From Tolypocladium sp. Sup5 PDA-1 (lineage: Eukaryota > Ascomycota > Sordariomycetes > Hypocreales > Ophiocordycipitaceae), in assembly GCA_000750105.3 (NCBI GenBank), contig JPHH03000021.1, positions 1 to 64,000 on the forward strand: a DNA stretch of 64,000 nucleotides, in the 5' to 3' direction. Shown here piece after piece: positions 52,591 through 63,700 of the stretch. Under the pieces are notes generated by a model. The model had not been told where the DNA came from and ran no database searches. It worked only from the letters and a program-made list of their open reading frames with translations. The position numbers were made by a program, and so were the translations under genes. Position 1 is the first letter of the stretch; each line of letters begins with the position of its first letter.

Positions 52591-54396
52591 TCACTGATTC
52601 CCGCGATACTGATTCAGAAGCTGAATGGCCTGGTCCATGGGATACCCAATAAAGACTGGCCCGGTGAAGACCATTTGTGGAGCGCCGCCTGCCCCGTCTT
52701 TCGACGGATTGGGGTTGATGAATGCAGGCTGAGGCATAGGAGGAGACGGAAACATCGTCTCTTTGACTGGCGTAAAGGGCGGCTCCTCTTTGGACGCACT
52801 GGGGTAGATATGTGCCGGTCGAGGCATAGTGGGAGACGATGGGGGAATTGTCTCCTTGCCCGGTGTGAAGGGTGTGTTACCGAGAGCGTGGGGCGCGGGA
52901 CAAGACTTGGGCTCGGGCTCCGCAGATAATGCGAGCGCTTTGAGAGCGGCGAGCTTGGTGTGGTCAAAGGGACACTTGCCGGCGCCATTGACGGGCATCT
53001 GCATGCCCTGATCCGGGCTCGGCATTCGCACGGGTGCAGGCGGAGGCGACATGGGATGCTCGTGTTCTTGGCCAGATTGTTCGTAGATGGGCACCGAGAT
53101 CCCCCAGGGCCGGCTGGGAGACTCGCCGACGCGGACCTCCTTGAGCGGCCTGTCAAAGTGGCTCTGGCGTTCGCCATCGTCCTCATCTGCCGGCTCTTGG
53201 CTTGCGTCAGAGTTGGCAGTACCGCTTACGGCGTGCGCCCAGTTCTCGACCCGTTCGTTGGAAGCTCTATCCACATCGCTTCGGCGCTGCGGCTGCTGCT
53301 GTTCCTCCTCCTCGGAAAGCATAGGCTGATGGAGCTGGCTAAGCCCTTCGATCATGCTCACCATGTTTCCGTACTTGGAGTCCAACTTCTTGATCTGGTC
53401 CTCGTCCTTCTGGTACCGCCGCAGGCAGACCTCGTGGCTGCGCGGCAGCTCATGCTTGTGCGTCTCGACGTAGTGTGCAATCTCCTCTGGGGAGTGCTTG
53501 TCCATGAAGCGTATGGGGCATTTGCTCGCGGCAGTGCCGCTGGGCGCGGGCTGAGACGTTGACTCCTCGTACATGGCAGCACAGATGGGATCCCCAGAAT
53601 GGTGTGGAGTCTGGTCAGGGACCTCTCCCTGCGCATCATTTCCATTACCATCCTCATCCCCCACCGGTTTGCTGAAGGGACATTGCAGGTTGCCCTTCTT
53701 CCCTTGGACAGTAAAGTCTTGTTCCAAGGCCGTCGACATGGACGTCTGGTCGCGGGAGGTGGTGTGTGACAGGGTCTCTCTGCTGGAGCCAGTAGTCTTG
53801 CTGGACTCGCCAAGGGAGACGAGCTGAGTGGCGACGCGGCGTCCGTCGCGGATAACGAGAGCTATGTGGTGCTGGGATTGCGGAGTGGAGCGCTGAGGGA
53901 GAGGAACTGGGGAGGTGTCGTCCACGGAAGTGTGCGGCGGCAGCTGCAGCCTTGCCAGCGTCTCGGCTATCTCTGGCGTCGCCGGTGCATACTTGTCGGC
54001 CAAGTACTGGAACTGTGCAGTGCGCAGCACGTGTCAGCGGGTGGATTCGACGAAGCGAGTGTGCATGTAGCCACGAAGCAAGGGGCAGAGGACAAAGAGA
54101 AGGCGTCGGAAATAGTCAGAGGGTTTCAAGGTTGTCAATCTCGGCAGACAAAGCTGCTCTTGATCTAGAGCTAATGATATCTCATCATGTTGTTTTCGTC
54201 GACACGGTCCGGCAGCTCCGGTTCGGGCAATGGTGGAAAACGCGGATGGACCAGCAAATCGCAAATGACTTACCTGCTCGTGGGCAAAGCGCAGCTTATG
54301 CTCGAGGACCGTCTTGCGATCGGCCAGGAGCTGGACCTCGTCGGCCAGGGCGTTGAAAGCGTCCGCCAGGCTGTGAGTGAGTTGAAGGTGGTCCAT
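52591..54396 (-). CDS. Unknown protein with repeated Cys-Pro motifs
   Basis: Exon 1 is 54396-54274 (41 codons); a 261-nt intron (54013-54273) follows; exon 2 is 54012-52591; the product is 514 aa. The N-terminus is a predicted helix (ADAFNALADEVQLLADRKTVLEHKLRFAHEQ across positions about 11-41), and the splice joins it to FQYLADKYAPATPEIAETLA, a plausible continuing helix or coiled coil. Three separate short motifs, CPFSKP, CPIRFMDK and CPFDHTK, are spaced through the mostly disordered chain. Near the C-terminus a roughly 30-residue unit beginning PFTP-KET is duplicated in tandem. I do not recognise the family; it looks like a conserved filamentous-fungal protein. Extra introns inside the long exon cannot be excluded. 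Confidence 0.72.
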
Positions 54397-55432
54397 TCCC
54401 ACGGCGAGAGGGAGGATGGGAGGAGGAAAAGAAGAGGGAGGAGAAAAATGGCAGAGCGGAGCAGTACTCGTAGAAGAGGAGAGGAGGCTGCTGATTGATA
54501 ATGGGGCCACTGATGGAGAGCAATGGGGAGATTTTACTGGCTCGAGTAGAGCGACCGGTGGGGATGGGGGAGCCTCAGGCTGCTGTCTCGACAGTGGACG
54601 TGGTCACTGACGCTGGGCTGCGTCAGCGAGTCGGGCCATCAACGACCGTTATCCGAGGCCTGTCGGCTGTGTCTTTGCATCGAATCTGCACGCGCCGGCA
54701 GATGGTTGAGTGATTGCGACTGCAGGTGGAATGATGGGAGGAAGTGAACGTAAGTTTGCCATTGGGTGGTTTGTACTTCGTACGGAGTGCGCTCGTAGTC
54801 CCAGCTGTCTTCGGCTCGGAGTCGGAGCGGGTCGGAGCGTCTTCAGCGATGTCTTGGCTACCTTACGTTCGGCCGCTGGACGAATGCATACCTACAGTAC
54901 TCGTACATACTCGTAGCAACGGCAGCCAAGGTAAGGCAAGGTATGCTCACCGCCAGCTTACACGCTCACATCGACAGCCTGATGCACAGTCGATATCGGA
55001 TCGCCTCAAGCTCGAGACCCTGGCTAACATCACAACAGTTCCTCGGTCGGTTCCCACCAGCCTTTCCCTCTTTGAGAAGGCCGCAAAGGTCTTCTTTGGG
55101 TAGGTCGGCTTCCGCAGGACCTCCCGACACAAACACCCCCCCGTAGGGCCGCTGAGAGCCAATAACCAGGGCCGTGCTCGGGTATGGGGCCCTGTTAACA
55201 GACGACAGTCCATGGCTTGTAGCGGCACAGCGACTCCGTTCCTGCAGTTGCCCCTCCATCTGGGGGTGCTATTTAGGAGCAAGCTGGAAGCCAATATCCA
55301 CCTCGCACCTTTATAGACGCCGCTGGCGGAGTGGCTTCGCTGCGATAAGCAGAGAAATAACCAAGTACCCATCTGCGTAGGTAGATATATCTGTAAGCGG
55401 ACTCTCCTCGCCTTCGTCTTTGATCCCTTGCA
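54397..55432. other. Divergent promoter region
   Basis: Upstream of the Cys-Pro-motif gene (-) and the S33 hydrolase (+). Contains GTACTTCGTACGGAGTGC near 54773 and AGTACTCGTACATACTCG near 54897. No gene is seen. Confidence 0.6.
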
Positions 55433-56956
55433 ATGGCTGACCCTCGCTCGCTGCAGATCCACCTCGCGCTCTCGCCGTTGCCCTCACCGTGCCCCTCTCC
55501 ACCACCATCGTCACCAACCTCATCCATCTGCCCAGCGTCCACCATGGCCTCTCTGGACGTCCCCCCCGCCAAGCTCGTCAGCAGCAAGAGCCATGTAGTC
55601 CCCGGCCAGCTCCTCGTCACCGAGCTCTTCTTCCAGGTGCCACTCGACTACGCCAACCCCTCCGCCGGCTCCATCACCATCTTCGGCCGCAGCGCCACCA
55701 AGCGCGAGGTGTCCATCTTCCCCCCGGAGGTTGACGACGTCAAGAAGGCGGCCCCCAAGCCGTACATGGTCTACCTCGAGGGCGGGCCCGGCTTCGGCAA
55801 CCGCGAGCCCCAGGACCATCCGTTGACCCGCGCCGCGCTGCCCCGGGGTTACCAGGTGCTCTATCTCGACCACCGCGGCGTCGGCATGAGCACGCCCGTC
55901 TCCGCTGCCATGCTCGCCAAGGTCGGCGATGCGGACGCCCAGGTAGGCTACCTGCGGCTCATGCGCCAGGACAACACCGTCCGCGACTGCGAGGCCATCC
56001 GCAAGTGCCTCACCGAGGGCTGGCCGGAGACCAAGGCCCCCTGGTCCATCTTCGGCCAGTCCTACGGCGGCTTCATCAGCCTGTCGTACCTGTCCATGCA
56101 CCCAGAGGGTCTTCGCGAAGTCTTCCTCACGGGTGGCTTGGCCCCGGTGGGCAAGACGGCCGACCAGGTCTACGAGGCGACCTTCCGCAAGACGGCCGAG
56201 CGCAACCTCGAGTACTTTGCCAAGTTTCCCGAGGACGCTAAAGTGCTGCGCCAGCTCGCCACTTACATTGAGAGCAAGGAGGGCGGCGTCCCTCTCCCCT
56301 CTGGTGGCACCCTTACCGTCCCCCGTCTGCTCACCATCGGCATCGCCTTTGGCGGCCACGGCGGCTTCGATAACGTCCACAGCGTCCTCCTCCACCTCAA
56401 GGCGTCCCTCGACCAGTTCGGCTTCTTCACCCGCGCCGCCCTGCAGCCCCTCGAGTCCTTCACCCCCTTTGACACCAACATCATCTACGCCATCCTCCAC
56501 GAGGCAATCTACTGCGACGGGCCCAGCCGGCCTTCCAACTGGGCCGCCTACCGCGTCGGGAAGGGCCTTGAGGCCTTTTCATGGCTGAACCCGGGATATG
56601 CCTGCTCCTCTTCAAGCTCGCCGCTCTTCTTCTCCGGCGAGATGGTCTTCCCGCTGCACTTTGAGACGTACCCCGAGCTCATCGCCCTGCGGGACGTCGC
56701 CGAAAAGCTCGCCATGGCGACAGACTGGCCGGCCCTGTACAACGAGGAGCGGCTGCGCAACAACACGGTCCCTGTGTACGCTGCGTCGTTTGTCGAGGAC
56801 ATGTACGTCGAGTATCACCTCGCCAGGGAGACGTCCAAGCTGGTCAGAGGCACCAAGGTGTTTGAGACAAACGTCATGTACCACAACGGCCTGAGGGCCA
56901 AGTCGGACGAGGTGCTGCAGCAGCTGTTTAGCCTGCGCGACGACGTGCTAGATTAA
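55433..56956 (+). CDS. Proline-iminopeptidase-like alpha/beta hydrolase (S33)
   Basis: Intronless; 507 aa from ATG 55433 or 470 aa from ATG 55544, which has the better Kozak context (ACCATGG) and starts right before conserved sequence. The first 37 residues are Pro/Ser-rich, so the shorter form is likelier. Motifs (507-aa numbering): oxyanion-hole segment LEGGPGFG (115-122), DHRGVG, and the nucleophile elbow FGQSYGG with Ser210. A family-type VEDMYV Asp and NVMYHNGLR His near the C-terminus complete the triad. S33 enzymes remove N-terminal proline from peptides, but several relatives are general esterases. No signal peptide is obvious, so it is probably cytosolic. Confidence 0.9.
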   Translation: MADPRSLQIHLALSPLPSPCPSPPPSSPTSSICPASTMASLDVPPAKLVSSKSHVVPGQLLVTELFFQVPLDYANPSAGSITIFGRSATKREVSIFPPEVDDVKKAAPKPYMVYLEGGPGFGNREPQDHPLTRAALPRGYQVLYLDHRGVGMSTPVSAAMLAKVGDADAQVGYLRLMRQDNTVRDCEAIRKCLTEGWPETKAPWSIFGQSYGGFISLSYLSMHPEGLREVFLTGGLAPVGKTADQVYEATFRKTAERNLEYFAKFPEDAKVLRQLATYIESKEGGVPLPSGGTLTVPRLLTIGIAFGGHGGFDNVHSVLLHLKASLDQFGFFTRAALQPLESFTPFDTNIIYAILHEAIYCDGPSRPSNWAAYRVGKGLEAFSWLNPGYACSSSSSPLFFSGEMVFPLHFETYPELIALRDVAEKLAMATDWPALYNEERLRNNTVPVYAASFVEDMYVEYHLARETSKLVRGTKVFETNVMYHNGLRAKSDEVLQQLFSLRDDVLD

Positions 56957-57326
56957 TCCTAGAAGGATGAAAGACAAAAATAGAAGAAGAAAAGGGGATG
57001 GATGTTCTGCAATCTGGCTGACGTTGTGACTCTGACCACTGAATCGTAATGACGGGATCGGGCAAGGGAAGGCCGACACAAACTCTCACGCTTGGGGACG
57101 TCGGCTTGCAGAGCGTGTGATTAGTTCAGAGGTCAAATTGTTCGACGCACAACAATAGAGGCATCTCAGTCTACAACTGGACTACCTAGGTAGTCTACAG
57201 GAGAGGAGTGCTCCGTGCCAGATAGATATCCAATACAGTTTGCCTCATCAGCCGTACCGAGAAGGTGCCAGTTGGACATTGTGCTAGATTCGAGAGCGCC
57301 ATGTCGTCGGCGACAGAGACACCCAG
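56957..57326. other. Intergenic between convergent genes
   Basis: 370 bp of 3' flank. Contains the palindrome GACTACCTAGGTAGTC at 57179-57194. No gene is supported. Confidence 0.6.
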
Positions 57327-60300
57327 CTACTCCAGGTCGATTTCTGCTTGCATTTGCATTTCTGCAACATTGATGAGATGCTGTACAGCATGTCCAAGCT
57401 GAAGGGAGTTCTGCACTTACGCCACAGCCGATTGGCCGCCGCCGAAATCACCTCGGCTTTCGCAAGCATTTTCTCCTCGAGTTTTTCGTCAGTTTGCGCC
57501 TTCAATCTTATCTTGTTGGGTTGTGCCTGGTGCAAAGTCAGCGGCCAAAGGCTGTATTAATGAAGCTTCTACTGACCTGCATCAAGACGGGAAGCAGTTC
57601 TTTGGAATCGGCGTTTGCGATGGCGGCAACGCTGCGATACCCGCTTTCCCAGAAGACTCGACTATAAAGGAGTCAGCTCACGCACCCACCTCGCACGCGG
57701 TCTGCAACTCACGCTGTCCGGCTTTTGATGAAAGGTATCTTTGCCAATGCCAAGAGGTCAGTCCTAGCACCCGCCATCAACCTATCGGAAAAGTGGTCGA
57801 GAGCTGCCGCCATGACCCTTAGGTTCCTTATCAGTCCTCCATACGCACAAGGGGTGTTTTATGCACTCACCCCCATCCCATTTGTTCGCAAAACTTGATC
57901 ATTCCGGCGGCAAATCCCTGGCATGTTTGTGAGAGGGTTTGAACAGTTCCCCGCGGCATGTCGTACTTGCGAGACACCACATGTATCGGCACTTCGTTAC
58001 ACAGGTCCCGCAGTTGGAGTGCCAGATAGAATCGACGGTATACCCGGGCCACCTCTCTTTCCTCTTCCGTCTTCTCCTTCAGCAAGCCCCCCTGAGCTCT
58101 ACAGAGCGTTAGCTCTCAGCGACGTAGACTACCATGTCCTCAACTTACAGCTTGAGAATTGCTGTTGGCTTGATGCCAGTGAAGCTCAGCACTCGTAGAC
58201 CGCTTTCATCTAGCGCCTCCATCTCATTGCGGAAAACTTGCCAGTTGACGGTGATGCCGAAGTCTTGGACGGGAGTGAACACGTACAATATGTGCATCTC
58301 ACCGTCCATCACAAAAGCTCGGAGTGCCCTAGTAAGTTCTTTATGGACGAAGATCCCATCGTCGGGATCGATTGCCGAGGCGACAATGGCCTTGCCCAGT
58401 TGCGTCGGGATAAAGTTCTCAGAGCCACCGCTGGTGGCGAGACCCATGCTCTGGACCTCGTCCAGGCTTGATTCAAGGCATTTGTACACAAATTCTGAAC
58501 CATGTGAGTGGGTCAGAAGTGATTTCGAAAAATAGTCCCGAATCGATTCGCGGCCAGTTGCCAAGCGTATGGAAATCACTTCCAAAAGCGCTCTTCCTGC
58601 CATATTAGCAAAAGCAGACAGCGCGGCTCCCTCACAAACATACCGCTGGAGGCGTCTATTCTCAGTGTTCAGACAGCTCGAGACTTTGGGTATGTCGGCG
58701 TGCATGAGCTCCAAAACCTGCTCCAGGTCTCCTTCTCGACAGCAGAGATATGTCTCGCCGACCGGAGACTTGCCCTGTCGACCTGCTCGGCCTCTCATTT
58801 GCCTCAACATGGATGGGCCAATGAGTTCTCTGCCCATCCGAGCGTTGTGTAGAATCACTCTCCGCGCGGGACTTAGCCCTGTCAGAAAGAATCGACTCAG
58901 CATAACGTGTCGTCACTTACAGGTTGATACCAGCTGCTAAGCTGCATGTGGCAACGCAGACGAGGATGGTTCCAGCGTCGTATGCGGCGGCAATCAGGTC
59001 TCGTTCCTCGGTAGTCAAGCCAGCCTAGACTGTTAGCCGAGAACAAGACGATGGAATGCCAACTCACATCTGCATCCGAGTTAGTCCTGACAGTCAGGAC
59101 AAAAATGAACTCGTCCTCGGGCAATAATGGGCCTTACGATAAAATGCAACGCCGTAGAGAACCGTCTCCTCGAGCACCGGATCAACCCCAGTACTCAGAC
59201 TTCGCAAGTCACCAAGCAAATCTATCCTCCTTTCCAGGAGGGCGGGGATGAGTAGTTGCGGCTCGGGCATGACGCGACTAATCCAACGTGCATCCGATTC
59301 GCATATGGCCCGGCTGCCAGCGAAGACCAAGGAGCCAAAGCCAGTCGATGCAGTCTCGTAGGCGAGCGAAACGACAGCATTAAGAACGGGTTCACTAAAT
59401 TCTTTATGGGCAGAGTTTTGGATCTGCCTCGTCGGGGTCGCTCGACATTCTGTGACGTCCTGGCTGCTTAGCTGCCCTCGTATCCTGGCCAAACTATGGC
59501 TGGACCCAGCAGCAAAGACTTTGCCGTCGTACACAAGATGCTCCTCGATGGGAACTGGTCTGTAGCGAGTCTCGTAACAATGTGCACCGAGCCATTTTGC
59601 CATCAGGCTCATGTTCTACCAAATTTGTTATGCAAGAGCACGAGTGCGCATGGGGGTTGTGACTTACCGGCAACGTAGCACTCATGCCTATGATTTGCAC
59701 AGGCTGCTCAAGGCTCAGCAACTTGGTAGCTATGAGCTCCAGAAGATAGCCGCGGTGGTCATCATCCACCATGTGCAACTCATCCAGCACCACGGCTCGC
59801 AGCCGGGGGATCGAGCAGTTATCAATTGCCGTGTTAATAAGCGCATTAGCCTGCTCGAAACGTCAGCGAGGATCCATGAAGAGATGTTCGGTTGCCATGC
59901 CTTCTCCAAGGTACAGACGCCAATGTCAAAGTCGTCCCAGGTTGCCCTGACTTTCCCGCCCCCGAAGAAGCCTACGACCCTAATGACCCCTTGATCTGCG
60001 CGCCGACGCCATGGGCCTTGATGATCGTCGGCCGTCAACGACTCGGCAGGGGGCCGGAGGTCTTGCACGACATTTCGTAGCCAGCGCACTTTTTCTTGGA
60101 CCAGGGCAACATAAGGAAGCACAAGGAGAGCTTTCGTGCCGGGTTCTCTCATGATTCGTTTCAACATAAGCACTGGGCCACAGTCAGCAGCCGGCGACTT
60201 GGCCCACGAAAGGCTTTACAGCTTACAGTCTGCGACTAGAGATTTACCGCCGCCGGTTGGGGCACAGTATACGAGATTTTTGTCTCCGTCTAGAAGCCCG

Positions 60301-60719
60301 GGACCTTTCAGGCAATTCTTCTGCCAGGGGTAAATCTGTTTTATGCCAAGGGAAGCAAAGTTGGCCACGAGCTGCGATGGGAGGCCATAGGTGGGGTGGG
60401 CAAGGTCCAACTCGGGATCTCGAGACGACGAAGGCGTTGCAGCAATAAGCCGTCGCTGAGAGTATTCGGACACAGTCGTGGATTCGTGTAGCTGCACAAT
60501 TCTGCTGGCAGAGAGACGCACCGGAGCGGCCGGGAGGCTACTCGCTCGCTGGAACTGGACTGTGCCATGAGAAGCGAGAGGCTGGCGACTTGACTCGGTG
60601 TCATTGCTCGACCAGGTCCTTTTCTGGCCGGCAACAGATGTCGGCGCAAGAGACGTCTGCCGTCGCTCTTGGGCTTCTTGCAGGCTGGTCTTGTGCAAGA
60701 GACCCTGCATGCTCTTCAT
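57327..60719 (-). CDS. HELQ/Hel308-type DNA repair helicase (MUS301/POLQ-helicase family)
   Basis: Twelve exons on the minus strand: 60719-60227, 60172-59901, 59850-59668, 59615-59138, 59069-59068, 59024-58921, 58871-58149, 58098-57871, 57817-57713, 57661-57577, 57526-57421, 57343-57327; total 2796 nt, 931 aa. Superfamily 2 motifs: YPWQKNCL, Walker A TGGGKS (155-160), DELH (278-281), GMSATLP, HAGLTTEER, NLPARRVI, and QMRGRAGR (535-542), followed by winged-helix and ratchet domains and a helix-hairpin-helix-like end. This matches HELQ, POLQ-helicase and Neurospora MUS-301, which act in replication-fork and crosslink repair. Intron density is extreme (11 in 3.4 kb). Intron 2 has a GC donor; introns 6 and 8 end in AAG. 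Exon 5 is only 2 nt, needed to complete the His of HAGL and restore frame. Confidence 0.85.
59068..59069 (-). other. Putative 2-nt micro-exon (AT)
   Basis: On the minus strand a 68-nt intron (donor GTAAGG, GACTAAC branch, GCAG acceptor) is followed by AT, then a 43-nt intron (donor GTGAGT, GCTAAC branch, TAG acceptor). C + AT makes the His codon before AGLTT, a near-invariant motif in this helicase family, and makes the 12-exon total divisible by three. Confidence 0.6.
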
Positions 60720-63700
60720 GGTGAGCGGCGGGGCTGTGGCGGGCTAGTAAGGGGAGCATTGAGCAAACATGTGCACCGTTTCATGCACGGAGACGTCTTT
60801 TGCCGCTGCTGAGACGAACTGTTTCGGTGGGCTGATAGACGGCAAGGTAGGCCTAATACTTGTTAATCCTGTGCTGGTGCAGACTTGTGTGAATGAATGA
60901 CTCTGATGTCGATTCATGGCCGCGCCTCATTCACGGGACGGACGAGAGTCAAGGGTGGATCCTTCCCTTTGAGGACGCGGTGTCACGTGGTATGACCTCA
61001 AATAGCAAGAGCGGGCGGCAGCGGATGCCAGAGCGAGACAATGGAAGGCCCTGCAGAGCCACACAGGGCCACTTAAACGCGGGGCGTTCCTGGCACGCAC
61101 CTGCCTGCCTGCTGACACCACCCCCCCTCCCCCTTCCTTCCACTTCCAAGCCCAACCACGCCCGCGGCGCCTGGCGCACGCTGCAGCCCCGATTACAGGG
61201 CTCTTCAAGGGCTGCCCCGCGGGCTGCCATTGGCCAGCACGGGCGAAACCCTGCGCCTTTCCCTTTTGACGTCGCCTTGATTGGCAGGCGGGTGCATCCA
61301 TCTGCCTGCCTTCCTGCCTGCTGGGGTCCATCCTCTGACCTCTCGACTCCCGCGTCCTCCGCCTCTGACTCCGACGACATGTTGGCTGCTGGAGGGAGAA
61401 GCAGAGCGTCGTCACGTCGCCGCCTTTGTTCGCTTTAGGTTTTGTCTCCGTTGGCACCCAGCGGCGGCGAGTCGCTCCGCCTCCGCTAGCCACGATCAAC
61501 ATGCAGCAGCAAACTCCAGCAACGCCACCAATTCACCAGTGAAGCAATGAAAGCCGAGCCGGCTACCTTGTACCCACATTCTTGCAGAATCCAACAGTTA
61601 GGCCGCGCGGTACGCGCAAAACACCCAAGCGGTGGATGGACGATATCCTCTGCTAAAACAAGGTCGGTGCCATTTTGTCTCCTGTCGTGGGCTGGGAGCG
61701 GCCCGGGTGGTTGTGGTTCAAGAGAGCTGCGATTGCTAGTGGCGATGCCAGATTGCGGCAGGCGCCCCACGACTCCGGGAGTCCCATCCGGTTGGTCTCG
61801 GTGTTTTTTCCTCTCTTCTTTCGACGTCCATCGCTGCCGCACGACACCCGCCCACAATTCGCCCAACGCAGAGCACGCATTGCCCTGCGTCGCCCACTCC
61901 AGCCGCCGCTCCCAAGCTTTGCGTTGCCCGGCGCCGCATTCCCACGCTCACAGTCTTGACTTTGAGGCTACCGCAAACCAGTGCCGTTGCCTTGCCTAGG
62001 CTGGCTGGCCGACAATGTCCCCTCTCACCCTCTCGGCAACGATCTCACTCTTTTTCAAAGTTCGTGAACAGCCAGCGGTGGTCGCGTTGACGTGGATGCC
62101 GTAGAGCGTGTGATTTGCGGCATAATACACCACCCCCAGACAAGCTCATCCGTCGTCTGAAACCATGGAACGTCGGACAAAAGCCTTCGCGTTTACCGGC
62201 TTCTGCATCGCCCAACGTCTGCAATGGCGGGCCACTTCAGTATCTCTGAGCATAGGTACAATTGCTGCGACATGCACGTGCAGATAAACCAAAAAGTGCA
62301 AACTCGGGCAAGGCATGGCATGCCGCTGTGGTACGTATGAAAGGGGCCGTCCCACGCATACCAGTCTCGGGAGTGCCACCCTAATCTGCTCTGCATTATT
62401 ACCAATTGTGGAGGCGAGCATGAGGTGCTGGCGTAGGGAAAGGGAAACGGAAGTGACGAGGCCGACTGCCAACCGGCTGCCCGGGAGGATGAGGTGTGCC
62501 TCACTCCCTCCCTCGCGTTAGTTCCAGAATGGCGTCCATACGAGTAGGTACTTTTCCAGGAGCACACGTCGCCGATTCACAGCTCTGGCGACCTCACCAA
62601 CACAACCATTCACGACACCGAGGAGCCGCCGGCGGACTGCTGCGAGTCGAGGACTGCGTGATTTGCTGGCCGAGTTTGGCTCGGTGCCGCAAGACCTCTG
62701 GCCGGCCCATGCTTCGCCACCCTAAATATGCCATATGTATGCGCCAGTGGCAGTTCAAGAGGCACGACTTTAGTAGCCGAAGGCTATTCCTGCGTAACGA
62801 GAACAACCCCCCTTGGCCCTCGCGACAGGCTGGCTGCATGCGCCCTGTCACTTCACTGCAGCCTGGGTATGCCATTGTGTTGACGGCCTTGCAACGACTC
62901 GGGGCCCATGATCTACGCCTGGGTCCCGTACGGCCAAACGGCCCCATGCTTGCCATGACGCACACACATGCACATCTTGCAAGGCCGAGGCGTCTTCCGG
63001 CTACCGTGATGAAGTACTCGTGCCTTGTGTATCGAACTGGAATAAACAGGCTGGCCAGGACGTCCTCTTTCATCTCGCCGTTTTGAGTGCCACACTCCAA
63101 CCCGGCCTGGGCGCGGCCAGCGATCTGGCTACGTGGCGCACAAGTAATTGCTGAACGGCGGTCGTGGGAATGACGAGACCCGTCCTTCGGTCGACGACTC
63201 CCGCCGAGGCTTATTGCCTATTATTACAACCTGCACCGCAGCCCTCGCCATCCATGCCCTGGTGGCAGCTGGACGCGCTAGAAGCAGATGTAGTCCGATG
63301 CAGGATTTACGAGTACGAGTACATTGGCATCCTCGCATCCACACTGCGGCCTGCCTCTTGCACCGGCCGTCGAGAGGCTGCGAAAGGCTGCGAAAGGCTG
63401 CCGGGATCCCGGCAGAGCACACTAATCGGAGGCACAAATGTGCGAACCGTGGTGGGCGCGGCGCTGATGAACGCCTCGCAAAAACCTGGGTTGAGTACTC
63501 ATCAATGGTGTGAGACCAGCGGGCCTGCGTGGGGACTGAGGTAACACATGATGGCCGGGGGGGTGTCATGTATATATAAAGTACCTTGCAACAAAGCATC
63601 GTGCATCTGCGCACGACATGCCGCGGCCGTCGCTGGCGTGGCGCTAGCGGGCACTCGAGAGGTACCTTTGCCGCTAGTGCCGTCCCACCCATGCTCTGGT

